DNA of 64,000 bases from Tomocerus qinae (lineage: Eukaryota; Arthropoda; Collembola; Entomobryomorpha; Tomoceridae). The notes under the pieces were generated by a model. The model was not told the origin of the DNA, did not search any database, and saw only the letters and a program-made list of their open reading frames with translations. Below are positions 38,301-52,780 of the stretch, in pieces (position 1 is the stretch's first letter; the number at the start of each line of letters is the position of its first letter). The DNA is taken from contig CM034548.1 of the NCBI GenBank assembly GCA_020055645.1, forward strand, positions 29,314,201-29,378,200, written 5' to 3'. The translations under genes and the position numbers were made by a program.

Positions 38301-41300
38301 CGAATTGAATTGGGTGATTGTAGTACATGGTAATTTTATTGTTGTGGTGTTATGTTCTTCAGAATCTCTTCGTATTTCGAGTAACAAGCCATGACTTTAT
38401 CTGCTTATTTAAGCAGTCAGGGCACACACAATGTCCATATACTCCAGCACTAAATATTCCACTATATTATGTTGAGGAGAATATTAGGGGAAAGTGCGTA
38501 AGTTAGACATGTGTGTGCACTGTGCGTACGTAACGCAGCTAATCGCAAGTAAAATAAGCAGTAATGCAATCCACATATTCAGACTACATGAAACACTGAG
38601 CGGATTTCTCCTACATTTTGTTTGATAAAGTGATTTATTTCTTCCTTATCTACTTCTCATCTTTTTCCAACTTGCATCCAGCTCAGAAAGTAGAAATACG
38701 TACATAACTATTCTTTCCTTTTACTCACACAACAACACTACCAAATACAGCGATGCAAATACTTTCAAAAAGACATGGGATTATACCAGACTTTTTTATC
38801 TATACCAGACTCCTGAGATCTTACAAAAAATTTATACCAAGTGAACAAATTTTAATAGAATTATTTCGTGATATACTTGGGAATAGTTCCTCTTTCCTTG
38901 CGCCACACTTTACCCGTCCAATGCTATGAATATTAATTGCAAAGACAATAATACTAATGAAGTTAAAGTTAAACTGTAGTCAGATTCAGTTGAACTCCAA
39001 CTGTCTCCTACTTAACTTTCGAGCAACGCTACAAATATTTAAACCCAAGTAGCTTAGCTTTAGCGCAATAAGTTAACAATTTATTTAGTTGCTGGTCTGC
39101 TGTGGTTTACTTCCATTACACTTGATATTAGCGTAAAATGCAAGGCTTTGTTTACAGAGACAACTCTCCGATGCTATTTCTATTTACAGGGTCTTGCAAA
39201 ATTTTGCAAGAAAACCTACACATTTTAGTAGGTTCAAATGTGAATAAATTCTCCATTTGACTAAATTAAATTAAGTGCAAATGTTACTTTATCACGACAA
39301 ACTTGATCTCAAATATTACTTCAAATTAATAAATCGATTTTAAGAGATGATTTTATAGTTTAGGAGAACTCTCGATTATTGGAGCCAAAATTTAGTTTCT
39401 TTAAAATAAATTTATTCCAGTCAAATATTGTTTTGAAATGTGAATTGCCTATTACTCTGTAGATTTGAAGAGAGCTCAGTTTGTTTTAAGCAAGACCGTG
39501 TAGATTAGAGTGTGCAGAGTGCACTGTGCACTGTAAGTAGTTGGAAGTGGAGGAGAGACAGATCAAAATTTTATGTTCTCCACAATGCAGTATAAATAAT
39601 TACATTTACTAGCAAGCAGAACTACAACGAGGCCTGTCCTATTAAAAGTTAACTCTTGTTATCTCTTTGTTCACTTATCTCTGTAGTTACATGTACATTG
39701 CACTTTAGTAGTTAGTTAGTCAGCCGAGATCCCTTTGGTAAAGGACATTTTCGGAGGAACTTGAGTTTTGGGCAGTGTTACTAACTAGTTGGGCATTATT
39801 GTAACTCTCACCTCCTAAGTACTAGCCTTAAGAGTTAGTGCATCTGCACTATAGTAGGTATTTAAGCATATAACTAGTATAGGAGAGAGTATAATTTTGA
39901 GTATCATGCAGGTAGTTTACTTTTGTTTAATGAATGGTTAGTATATCCCCCTAGTTGTTTTAGTTTTCTTGAGATGGGCAATTTTCTAGGAAATCTGGAG
40001 TTGTGTCGTTTAATCTTAATCTAGTTTTGTGCTTTAGGTGTGCATGGGTTATTTTATTATCAAGTGTACCGTTAAAACGGAGTAAATAGTAAACAGCATT
40101 ACAAAATGTATATGGATGAGCATTAGAAAGGAGGCAGTTTAGTTTCGAGAGATGTAACTGTACTACTATTATGAATGATTGTGGGAAATGATAGGATTTT
40201 GTTGTCCCGAATGAGATGAGACTGTATTGTGGTTGTGCTAGTTTTAGTAACTTTCTTCAGAATTTCAAGTATTTATTGTGTCGAGTACTTTTCCTATTTG
40301 TGTGGCACTGCAGACTTGGTTGACATTATTTTAGTGTCAACTGGGTTGTCGTGGCTATCTGTGGTGGCTTTGCAGCATTGCGTACAGTATTATTGATTGC
40401 CTTTGTCACCCCTATTATGTGGACACACAATAAAAGTTATTTTATCTAGGAAACTTAAGTGCTAGTCCCAGTTTGTTTCTGAGGGAATGACATTACTATA
40501 TCCTCCGGATTGTTTGGCTAGCTTATTGTTACTTGCTATTACTTACTCTGTCTGATGTTATTAGATACTCATATACACAGTAGACGTTCATTTTGGCTTT
40601 ATAGCACTGCTTCTTTAACTTATGCCTGGAGAAATGGAGATATTTATCCTTTTTTCAGGAGATACTCCAGTTAACTCGTCTTTGTCTCCTTACAAATACA
40701 GCTGTTAGTTTTATCTGCCTACCCACATTACACGATTAAAGTTATTGTCGTTTTAATTAATTAGACGGATGGATGAGCTGGTGAGGTTCAAGTGCTCTTT
40801 TTTATCATTCTTCTCTCTCCTTCTCATCTACAATTTCCTTTTTCTATTCTCTTCCATTTCTTCCTTACCCTCTTGCTCCTTTATATGAGATAACAACTAA
40901 TGCCAAGTTAGTCAAGGCATGCAATGAGAGTTTAGTAATTTAATGAAATGGGCCATGAAAATTCTTCTTGGTACTCATGCATAATTTTATTAGGACTTTC
41001 TTAGACCAATTTAACTAGAAATTTAAATTATAGCCCTACACTTTCTTAAGGATGGACACTGTGCATAGGTAAGTAAGTATGTGTCTGTTTCACTGCATGT
41101 TCTAACATGTAACTACTACAATGTGATGATGATGATGGAAATTGCGTATTGACCCTAGGGAATAAAAAAAACTTCCCACTGGTTCTCTGACTGAGAAAAA
41201 GTGAATTTATTTTCTACTCTCCATAGGGAACAGTTACATTAATTCATTCATAAGATTTTCCAAGGAATGATGCCGTTGATTTTGCCTAATAGATCTCCTC

Positions 41301-41841
41301 TCCACTCTCCACGATTACACAGTTTTACTACTAGTGCAGATATAAGGGTAGTAGTAGACTACAAGTACAAATTGAAGCAGTTGTTATCAATGGTGAGCAA
41401 CATCGCTTATTTGTTTTGTAAATGTTCATGTGCTTTTTAAATTACAATGCATGCAGTCTTGTTAAAATCATATTGATGTTAAACGCTGGTAATGGATAAA
41501 TAATTTTAAAAGCATGTTTGAATACTGGGTTGATGTACGGGTTTAATAAATTTCTTCCGGGAATCACTTTAGCCAATATAATTTTTTCATGCTAAGATTG
41601 TAGATCAAATTGATTAGGACTAAATTAGAATTTACAATTAATATTACAAAACTTAACTAAACAAATAAATAAATAATAAAACATGGTACAGTTACTATGT
41701 GTACTTAATAAATGCGGGCTCCAATTACTAATTTAGTAGAAATGGCTGATTTCCAATTAAATAACAATTTTAGAATATGTGGCAATGAAGAACATAGGAA
41801 TATCATAAACGCGGTGTCTACTATTTCAATAAAAAGTTGGC

Positions 41842-42414
41842 TTAACCGAAATATCCACCATAGCCTCCATAGCCGAGACCTCCGTATCCTAAGGAATTAC
41901 AATTTATATTATTTTTTGGAAAATAAAAGATTTTTACAAGGGTTTTAGTAATTTGTACTAACCGAGTCCGAGTCCGTATCCACCGGCTCTGTATCCGTAT
42001 CCGAGTCCGTATCCGCCATAGCCTCCATATCCATATCCGAGTCCTGTTGAGATACATTATTTTACATTGACGAACTATTCATTAAAGTAAATTCTTTTTG
42101 GAAAACGTTTTTTTACCGTATCCGCCATAGCCTCCATATCCGAGACCTCCGTATCCCAATCCATAGCCCAAACCGCGGCCAATGCCGTATCCTCCGTATC
42201 CGTATCCAAGACCATAACCACCTACTCCGTAGTAAGCTCCGGCAGCGGTTTGCAAATCTTCCTTCTTCTCAACAGCCTTGGTGGCAAGGGCAACGCCGAC
42301 AAGGGCGAGAACAACAAGAGCCTATTCAAAAATAAAACAGAAATTTATTTCGAAGAACAAATTTGGATTTTTTCAAATTTTAATTTTTGAGTCACTTACG
42401 ACGATCTTGACCAT
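41842..42414 (-). CDS. Gly/Tyr-rich secreted cuticle-type protein, 4 exons, complete
   Basis: The exons on the minus strand are 42414-42400, 42321-42117, 42043-41963 and 41888-41842, with TAA at 41844-41842. All three introns (78, 73 and 74 bp) have GT..AG ends. The product is 115 residues. MVKIV, the 5 codons of exon 1, continues as ALVVLALVGVALA, a signal peptide with likely cleavage after Ala18. Then comes a short charged segment (TKAVEKKEDLQTAAGAYYG) and about 75 residues of GYG, GYGGY, GLGYGY and GYGGLGYGGY repeats, ending GGYFG. No cysteine and no RR chitin-binding consensus is present. Signal peptide, size, KKEDLQTAA linker and a first intron inside the signal peptide all match arthropod low-complexity glycine-rich cuticular proteins, secreted by epidermis into cuticle. 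Gly-rich antimicrobial or neuropeptide-like proteins of similar composition are the alternative. Introns 2 and 3 split Gly codons in phase 1, so exon 3 (81 nt) is frame-neutral. Transcribed opposite to the surrounding genes. Confidence 0.9.
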
Positions 42415-42485
42415 TTTGGAGTTGTGCTTGATGTGGAATCAAAGGCAAAAAATAATTGAATGGTTTTTAAAAGAAATCTGCTGCC

Positions 42486-42493
42486 TTTATATA
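42486..42493 (-). promoter_or_regulatory. TATA box of the Gly/Tyr-rich protein gene
   Basis: On the minus strand the sequence reads TATATAAA, 71 bp upstream of the ATG. Transcription would start roughly 25-32 bp downstream, near 42462-42455, leaving a 5'UTR of about 40-50 nt. A strong TATA box suits a tightly timed, abundantly expressed cuticle gene. Confidence 0.7.
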
Positions 42494-45400
42494 CAAAAGA
42501 GAGTTGTTACGGAAGCAAGTGGGAACAACAATCCATTTCTATGAATGATATCGTAGGTAGGCACAAAACAAGGCGTAGTAGGTAGCCCAACGTTGCTAAT
42601 ACCTAAGAACTTACTATGAATAGTGCAGCATTAACTAATAATACGCAAAATCAGAACACCAATAGCGAGGCCGAGAAGTCCATCCAACCCTTTTACTCAG
42701 CAAATCCCACAATTAGTGACTAATTATGTAATAAAGCATTATATTAGTATCTTGTAATAATTAGGAGGACATGGCATGACCGTGCAGACCACACAGATCA
42801 ACAGATATCAGAAGATCAATTGTCAAGTAAAGATTGTACAATGCACTAATATAATATACTTGCAAGAAATGTCTATCTGAAATGCAATAGTATGTAACAC
42901 GAACGCTTACTCACTCAATTATATCCAATAATGGTATCCATGTATTTGCAATACCAAATATTATCTGTTTTATATTAAGTGTATAATTATTATCAGATAC
43001 ACATATACTGAGCGATGCATGTAATCTAACAATAACCAGGTAAAACCTCACGCATGAAAAATCATTCGGCACAAATTCCTATCAAAAGAAATAGTTAAAA
43101 CAATTAAATAGCAATGAAAATAAGCCTACTGCTCAATTGAATTAAATTATTCAATACGCACGTCTGCATACGTACCAAGATCTTATTTGTGTCCAAATAA
43201 TACATTAATTGTTTGCTTACAATGAAAACAATGGTCCAACAACAACGGTGTAAGAAATAGGGATAGATATAGTATAACATTTAGATATGCCGAACTGAAT
43301 CATACATAGGTAGATGCATGTTGGTTGTAATCTTAATGTGTTTGTGTTAGACACCTGACCTGAGACAGAGGCGAACAGAAAACAAAAGAAAAATGTTCAT
43401 TTTCCTATCTCTCACATCTATTTACAATTTACATGCACTTGGACAAGGTAGCCAGTCAGGCCACACTTCAGTGAGATGAGACTTGAGTTGAGACGAAAGG
43501 GAAGGCTAAATACGTTCTGTCCTACTGCACTATAACACAATAGCCAACATTGATACCCAACTATACCCATTGTAGTCTACGGAGGATATATACACCATTA
43601 CGCTTTTGAAGCATAGGTCTAACTATTTATATCTCTGTCCACATCTGAATCTCTACAAATGTATTAGAATCCTCCCACAGACACAGGATAACGCTGTCAC
43701 TATACATTAACAATCCTAACTATTTGAAGAACAATAAGACAGGAATAACTAAATGATCTTTACACACACATCTATATACTAATGTACCTATTCCGTTATA
43801 CATAAGTTACTACTGGTAGTATATAGATCCTTTATTGCTCAATTTTATTGCTCGCAGTCAAACTGATGTAAATAACCTTCGGATTGTTTGCCTTTTATCG
43901 TGATTAATAACACTAATTGTAAGAAATATACATTACCAAAGATTTTCGTCATTTGTGGCAAAACTAATGATCAGGAGGAACAAATTGGCATGTGTACGAA
44001 AAGTACCACGCATTTACGATACTATAGACAGATATAGCTTTTATGTAGCTTTGTACTCACCTATCTATAAATAACTAAACGTTTCCCTCTTCCCTCCGGT
44101 TTTTCTTTTGTCTGCCAATCATTATTAAATCTCCTTCGTCAGTATTAACTTACATCAGCAACATTTTGCTTAGGAAATAACCCAATTCATACACCCACAC
44201 AATTTATTGCAAAAATTATTTACAAAAATTATGTAATAATTTTAATTTCAAAAATTTATACCTTCTTAAACAACAGCAGTTGTTCTCAATTGTTTACTTC
44301 CAAGCTCAACAATACCGCCAGTCGAACTCAGCGAAAACATTTGTAAAAAAAACGTTAAAGACAATAAATAAATATTGATATCTACCTAGACGTAAATACA
44401 AATGAGCCGTATCATGGTCATAGGCAGTTTTTTGACAATGACAAGAGTCAAGGGCAATACTGCGTTGATAAAAGAAACAATCGATGGATATCTGATAACA
44501 ATCTTAGATTTGTTTGTTCCTGATTTAGTATTACAATAATATTACAGCGCTACTTACTAAACTGCAACCATTCTATACATAAATTGTTATTGATGAAATT
44601 GTCATAAACAACAATAACGATAAACAATTGCCGTTTTGTTTTTACATTTTTGACTTTCAACAAAAATTAGACCTCCAAAAAGGCAAGAAATTTGGTCCTT
44701 GTAGTATTCATCGTATTTGGAATGGCAATTTGTTTGAATCATGAAAAAAATCTAGATATCATCTTCCATGTATTCATTTTAGTAAATGGCAAAAAAATGT
44801 CACAAGTTCAATCCTTCAAATAAAACTTTCAAAAGTTTACTTAGGTATATCATGCAATAAAAGGTTAATTGCAGATTTACGTAGTTAGGAATTAGGTACC
44901 TAAATTTCCTTGCTTAGGTATATAAAACCACTGTCCCAGAATTTCTCGTGGTAAAAATTGGCAAGCCCTCTTTTAATTATGTATATTCTATGCATTTCAA
45001 TAGCTGGGCATCTTTAGAAGTTAAGTGCTTATAAATTGGTGGGATCTTCAATGGAATCAAGTAATAAATTACTGAATTAGGCACGTTTGCTTTCGTATAT
45101 CTACAGTGTCCACAATTATATTATGACTGCTTCCTTGAGTACATTGTTTATGTAGCTAAGTTAGTATGAAGACGTAATGGTAAACAAGCAAATGATATGA
45201 ACATAATAAATGCTATTTAAGTATATCTTAATGATAATTTTTTATTGTTTTTTCTCTACTGTTAGGACAATGAGTGTTACATTAAAGTTAGATTTGCTAT
45301 TGTGCCATTGTAGCTAGACATAAGTGATACAATTTACTACGGCCAGATAGTTACATACAATTAAGTTGGAGGAAGTTCTTTTAAGGAAGACATACGTCTT

Positions 45401-48400
45401 CTTATCTTATCGCATGATTTTTTTCGAGATTGACCAAATAATGCTCAAAGTTCATTCGTCCTTTTCCGCTATCCATCTGTAAAATTATGTCTTGCAAATA
45501 GTTAATTACTGGATATACTGTAAGCGTTTATTGCGACTTCATTATCTGAAAGTATTGGGTGCCCACTAGTACAAGATAAAGATTAGTCACGCTTTAACTT
45601 TTATCGCATATTGCATAGGCACGGCATTATACGTTCATTCACATGTTGGGCAGCTGTCAGTGAGCTGTGAAACCCACTATAACACTTTCGGCAAAAAAGT
45701 ACCAATAAAACGTTACATATTGAGCTGTTATGCAAAAAATTGCATATCTAGATTATTCGCCATCCTAATTTCGATAATATTTCCTGTTCTTTATAAATGC
45801 ATATCTCTATTACAGAAGATTATGAAATTTTTTGCATTATTTCATCTCTCCTTTATTAATAAATGCACTTGATAAATAAATTCTAATTATTTAAGTATTT
45901 GGCAACCAGAAATTCGCAAGGTTGTTTCTAGTTAAATATTATTGTAATAAATATTCTTTTATTTTTACCTTTCGCAAATAATTTTTGTTTGTTTTTCAGG
46001 ATTGTTTTTATACAGTGTAACTAAAATGTCGTGACAGTGGATTAGATTTAATTATAGATTGTATGAAAATATATAGCAACTGTTGCAGTGGTAATAATGG
46101 GTACAATCAGTTCAAAGAGTCGATACATTCTAAATGTAATTGGTGTTGTCACTAATTATCTTTTCTGTTTACAACAAAAATCATTACTGCGGATAAACGT
46201 GATAACACAGATTAAAGTTTGTTATTAGTGTCTGTCCATATAAAATATAGTCTGATAATTTGCTATATCTTATGTAGGTACTTAAGTGTGAAGAATATTT
46301 ACACGAATCTGTTTTGCGTGCATTGTGAAATTAAGATACGTACGCAACTTGTTGCCCAATTCACTCAATGCTGACGCACTAGTGTATGCATTTTCAAGGA
46401 GACGTAAATTACAGTTACCTTTGATTTCAAGGTGTCAGTTTTTAGTTTTGTTACCTTTTCCACCTTTTTTTCAAGTATTTACTTAAGGTTTTGAATCTGA
46501 TGATAGGAAAGAGCCATGTAAGGAAAATATAGCCATCAGCACGTAATCCTTGTGTTGTACCATAAAAGAAAAAAACAACTAGAAATAAAACAAGATTTTT
46601 GCATGAGGTCGATTAAGCATAGATACCGGCAAGAAACATTAAATCAGGTGAGTGTAGGCCAATGAGACTTTCGATAAAAATGTTATTTGATTTAATCCGA
46701 TAGATTTAAGAGGCAACTTTCTCATTTATTTACATAGTTGAGGATAGAGATTGACTTTTGTAGTGGTTGAGATGTAAATCTCATTGATTGTCATTGTAGA
46801 AGAGAAACAAGAGTTTTATCTTAGACATTCGAGTGAAATACATTCAAGTTATTTGTAATTGTAATGGTTCTATGATGACTGTGCTCTGCATAGGTAATAA
46901 TAATGTGTGTATGTTTCACAGGAAAAGAAACTGGATGTAAAAAATATGCAAAGTGCAGATGTGCGTTGCGTAGTGTTGTTCCTCGGAAATTATTAATTTT
47001 ACGAGGAGTTAGACTTGACAAAGGGTGTGGTGACCCACGCTGTGTTATATATAAATTACATTTACTTTGTACATGTTCATGTAAATGTAAAAGTACTCTT
47101 TCTTTGCTTTAAATTACAACTGGGAGAGAGATGATAAAACCAACAAGAAAGAGTAGAGTAGTAGGCTACAGACATAAAAGAGGCTAAAACATCTTTAGAG
47201 CCTACAGCTCCGAGTCAGTGTGTTACGTTAGTACGCAATAATAACATTGTATTAAGAAAGAGATAGGGAGATAAGCTGCACTGCAGCCAGTTCACAGTGT
47301 GCAATAATGTGGTGTTAGTTTGTCTAGTCTACATTATCACAGTCCTCTTGAGTCTAGGTAGGACTCGGACGACACGAAATTCTCATCTCATTTTCATCCA
47401 AATCTCATGTCCAAATCCCCATGCATCATCTTCCTACAGTTATCTTTTATTTCCCTATTAAAATACAATACAACGCAACACAATGGAATATTTCATCTAA
47501 TAAATATAATAGCTACACATTACAAAACATACAGACTCCACTCTACTGATATGATGATGTGCTAAGTCTCTGTTGTAACCTCCTAATAGTCCTACTAATG
47601 TTCTCTATGTCTCCCTACTAAATGATACACTGCTCTCCATAGATAACCAAACCATCAAAACATGAAAAATGTGTTCCTAATAGAAAATGTAGTTACACTT
47701 AAAATTCGAGTTTGTCGTCTTACACAAAGGAAGGAGTTCAAAAGTCATCCTATCTAAGTAAGACAGAATCATAGCCAAAGTCCAGAATATTTGGGATCGA
47801 TAGATACGAGATCCTCAAGGGAAATGTGAAACTGCACTGCTAAACACTCTCTAAACAGGCAGCCTGATTATTCCGTCTACTGATTTCATCCACTGTTTTG
47901 TTTGTGTTCATATTTACCCAAAGGGCACCTACCCCTCCACTACATATCTGCATATCCATTGTAAAAAACACGGAATAATTCATACTTACCTATACAAAAC
48001 ACCCTACTCAATTTATACTACTATATGGAAATGCATAATGCATAGTAATGTAAATTACTTATCTATATGAATTTACACAATGCATCCAAGAACTTGATGC
48101 CATGCAAAGTAAAGATGATCTGATCAAATGTACATTTTACTGATAAATTCAAGGGCTGCTCGTCCTGTGGTCTCTTTCTCTTCAATTCTATTGTGTTACA
48201 TTCAATCTGGCATCAGAATATTATTTTGTTTGGCCGTTACTCTCTTCTACCTCCCTATTCAACACAATACATCTCTCATGCCATCGTACTATTCCAGGCA
48301 CTCCATTTATTTATCAGTTGTGCACAAAACTCGTACCCTGTCAGTATGTCCTACAAACTTACACGAATGCGTTTATTCTTTGTCGGGCTATGGAACTAAA

Positions 48401-51400
48401 CTGGATCATTCAAATCTAACTCGTTTCTTATGTTGCGGGGAATATTATAACCAAGTGTGATTCAAATTTACTTTCTATTGCATGACATAGGCAACAGAGA
48501 TTTTCATAAGAATTTAAATTATCTCAATGTGTTATCTATTGTAGATAATCATCGAATATTATAATACATGCAAAGGCTCTTGAATAGCACAGAAATTCTT
48601 CAAATATTATGAATAAAGAAGTTCTACATAAATTTTAGACTCTGATGCATACAAGCGCATTTATAACTTGAATAACACGAAAAATTAAGTACTGTGCGCC
48701 ATTAACCCACTGCAAACTCTAATGGTAATGATATTGATTGTAATATAATGAATATAGGCTTTAAAAGATTCTGAGTGTGAATTAATAATTTTGAAATTGT
48801 CCATAAACTACAAATTTGTATGTCATTGGTGAATGCTTATAGTTTAATACAACTTCTAAAAGGTCACAAACATGGTTATAAATATTACTGTGCTTACGCA
48901 ATGTTATAGTGGTCGCTACTTATCCAATGTAGTTTAATATATTTATTATGCTGATATCTTTATTTATGTAGATTACAAAGTAAAGGCAGGAGTTTTAAGT
49001 TGGTTAGTGAACTAAATGTTTCGTCTTTGGAATGATGAGATCCAATCCATTATGCTAAAGAGTACGTACTTAGCGAGGAGGTATGCATGCATTATTATAA
49101 TATTCCAGGATCCAGTCTAACAATGCGTCTGATTGTAATTCTTGTGTTGCTAGTAAACTACTCATGTACTCATTCATTGTCTGGTGAGTAGTGTCATGTG
49201 AGTCGTGCTCTCTGATAACGTTGCTTCACTCAAGTTCAACAACCAATTCTCCCACCTGACCATCTATTAAATATTTCTCCATATAATCTTTCGACTTTGT
49301 TTATTATTCAATCTTACACGGATGTATTCATGCCAAGCTTAATAGTATGTACAGTCTTTGACTTGTGAATGTGATGTGTTATGGCGTGGAGTAAAAAATG
49401 AGTGAGTTAATTCACACCGGTCGAGGTCACCGAAAGTTGAGAAAAGGAAATTCATCCTAGTTGAATGAAAATCATGGCTTGTGTTTCCATTCCGCCTTTT
49501 GCTCCTCCGTTCAGTCTCCATTACTTGTCTTTCTACATTCTATTTGGTTTAACTTAGTAGCAATAAGTTCCAACTGACTAGACATGGATCTTACTTCTAT
49601 TCTATTGTCAGATTTAACTCTAGGATTGGAATAATGATGACAACTCCGATTAAAGTTTAATTTGTAGAATTCTGACCGTTTATCTATCATTTGGTCAGGC
49701 CTGTGTTGCTGTTCATCTGTAATTCGTGCATGCAATTTGCTCCTGATTCTCCTCTGTATACTATAACCAAATAGAATAGAGTGAAAGAATGAGTGATTGT
49801 GTGTCAAGTGATGGATGACCGTTCATAATCGATTCAGCTTATTCTTTCTCATGATTTATTGACCTGTTATGTATACTCCTTTATATAGTTTATACAGCAG
49901 TCTTCTCCTACTGTGTGCTTAACATTTGCAGATAATATCAGCATGTCACTTAACTCTAGAAAAATGAAGAAGACAATTTTGCTTTGCCGTTTATTTTCGT
50001 AGCTAAATGGTTTGCGGCTGATCCTTTAGATACCACACATGTTTACAATAAAAACGGGATTTTTCATGTAAATGCATATCAAATCCAAAACAAATATTTA
50101 TTTATTGAAGAAATGTTACTTTAAAGTATTTAAAAATATTTAAATAAAAATAGCAAATATTTTAGAAGAGTAAAATCATTACTGGCCTACGAGGAAGAAT
50201 TAGGTCATTATGGGTTTGTTTCATGAATTTGTAGTTTTGTATTTTACACCATGTAAAATCATTTAGCTACATGTCAGTGTAGCTGCGAAAACTTTGAATA
50301 TATGTCGCTTCGTGTAAAGTTGTATAATTAAACCGAGTCTACTAGTTAAATTGAATCGTGGTCCATTAAAGTTTAATTATTCGCCTGCACTTTCCAAATC
50401 ATATTTGATTATTTTATTAAGTAAACTTTCACAACAGAATTTTTCTGTGCTGGTTCTTGATTTCATTTGTACTGGTGCAATAAATTGTTACACAGAATAA
50501 TTTATGTACGTAGTAATTTGTGATAAGGAATAAATGTAGTAGCTGTGTGAAGTCTCAGTTGATTAAGCAAATAAATGCAGACGGGTTTGACCAATTAATA
50601 AACAGAAGTCTTAATAGGACAAAAGGGTAGAGCACAGGCCGAGACGCATGTGACATGAAATCATGAATAATATTATGCTTGTCGTTTGTGTCAAACACAG
50701 GAAGAAAGTGGATTAGCATAAGCGCGTGTCTGTGTGGAAATCGCATAGCTACACTGAATGACTGAGCAAATGAAATATTGATGAATTATACGCATCATAA
50801 GTACCATTGTGCGTGTGTAGCGTGTCCATATGTGCGTATGCAAATAGTGCATGGACATTATAATCTTTGTAGTTGACTCAGTCGAGTCCCAATTGATAAA
50901 TTATTGATACTTTGTAAATATTACCATTCTTAAGTGTGCAATGGAATTCAATGATTTATTCTTAATGTACCATTTTCAGAAAGACATACGCAACTGTACA
51001 AAGTCAATCGTAAGCTTGGAATTTGCTAGCACTTGAACCGAGTAAAGACCCATTACATGTGCAAAGACTTATGATATAGTGTTGCCGTATTATTAATCTT
51101 GCTTTGAAACTTTGGAGTATGAACACACTACAGATAAGAGAGTGCAAAGAAGACACAAATATATCTAGGAGTAGGTAGGAATAGTTTGTGGAAGAAATGC
51201 ATTCTCCTGATGATGACTTTTCATTATATCTACTACACAAGCATCTCTCTCAAGTCGGATGGGTGCAGTTTGTAATTAATGGCATATTTAGTAAACCAAA
51301 AAAGTTACCGAGTCTAAGTAAACGGTATGAACTACCAAATGAAACCCTATAGGCAAATATTAAACACTATAAAATATAATATATGATCCATGACGGTATC

Positions 51401-52743
51401 TATTTCCCATCTGCATCTACTAACTATGGAGAAAATAGCGTTATGCAATTCTAAATGATATACTCCATTTGGTTTACTATAACATGCATCATTATTTCAA
51501 AGGTACACTCCATACTACAGGATACAATCCGTAAGACGAGTAGGTACAACTGCAATAATATTTTACAGAAAGAAACGTTGTAGGTAGTTGTTTCTTGTTT
51601 GTGTAACTGATACATCATTTCATACAGTTTTGGGAGTAATACCCATGTATAAAGTGTGTGCATACTTAATCATATAAATAATGAATATCTGTGTATCTTA
51701 TATTTAGTACTCTTACTAAACATATCAGCTTCCTGCTGGAACACAAAGCCGTCAGGACACAAAACAGACACAAGAGTCTTCTACCAAATGTTCACCCACT
51801 ATAGCAGCAGATAGTAATTCATTTTTTGCAGATACAAACCAACAATAATACTGAATGACTTGAAGACGGAGCTGAATGTCAGTTTAGTTTGGTTCAGTCT
51901 CATCTTGTCCAGTTCTTATCGTCCTCTTTTATGTCTATTTATTATTGTACTCATCTGCGCTGAAGGCAATACAGTATTGTAATGTTTAACACATTGTTAA
52001 ATAAATTCTACTCCTTCTGTAATTATTTTGGTCAGTTTACTGAAATAAATAGTAAAATATTTCGGCATGTTTTAAATTAGTATTGCCAGTATTTTTATGA
52101 TTTAATTAACTAAACTAACTTATTTAATAGCAATGATAACTCTTCCAAGTAATAAAATGTTGTATTGAAAAATAGAAAATATCATAATGTTCTGTGATAT
52201 AATAAGTTTTATTTTCTCGTGTCTATCATTTAGATTTAAACTTTTGTTAAAGTTCATTGATCTGTTCGGTTTTGTGTATGGACTCTGTGGTAGGATTAGA
52301 TGGATAATAATACAATGGTGAAAATAAATCTGTGTAATATGTAAATGAGATAAGATAAATTGTGAGAATTAATATAAATGGATTATTGACGGGACGGGTG
52401 CGTATGTTTACAAGTACATTAGTCATTTGAATGTGAATTAATGTGTTAAAGTATTTGTGCGTTATACTGACTTACTTTTCCAATTCAGTTCACTGACAAT
52501 CGGTTCAGTTGAGTCGTAAGTGAATTAGCATATGTTATGAGCTCAGCTTGGGATCAAATAGCAAATACGCATTCATTCATCCCGTCGAGAGCATAACACG
52601 TATAATACGCACTATATGTTTAGTAAATAGATACAAATGCGTAGCGACAGAGAGGCATAAAGGTTAACTGAAGCTGCCGTCCTAATACATACCTTATACA
52701 CTTGATAATATTAAATAAAGTGTATGCATATATAGTAGATATA

Positions 52744-52780
52744 AGTAAGTAGTAGTAGTAGTAGTAAGTAGTAGAGTAGT
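52744..52780. repeat. (TAG)n microsatellite, imperfect
   Basis: Runs of gta/tag triplets are broken by taag interruptions. It is a typical simple repeat of this genome. Confidence 0.7.

Larger units (their letters stand above)
23603..41841. other. Long AT-rich stretch, no confirmed gene; possible second intron
   Basis: I see no exon here that I would assert. Contents are palindromes at 24632-24649, 26840-26867 and 32282-32308, the 10-bp tandem repeat at 28841-28965, (GTCA)n at 33497-33509, a GATGAT run near 41128 and a candidate 50-nt exon at 33413-33462. If the acidic exon is spliced to something downstream, some or all of this is intron. Confidence 0.35.

Noticed and set aside
42278..42544. 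Plus-strand ORF over the Gly/Tyr-rich gene's 5' end
   Set aside because: It is a shadow of the minus-strand exon and first intron; the minus-strand reading has a signal peptide, splice sites and a TATA box.
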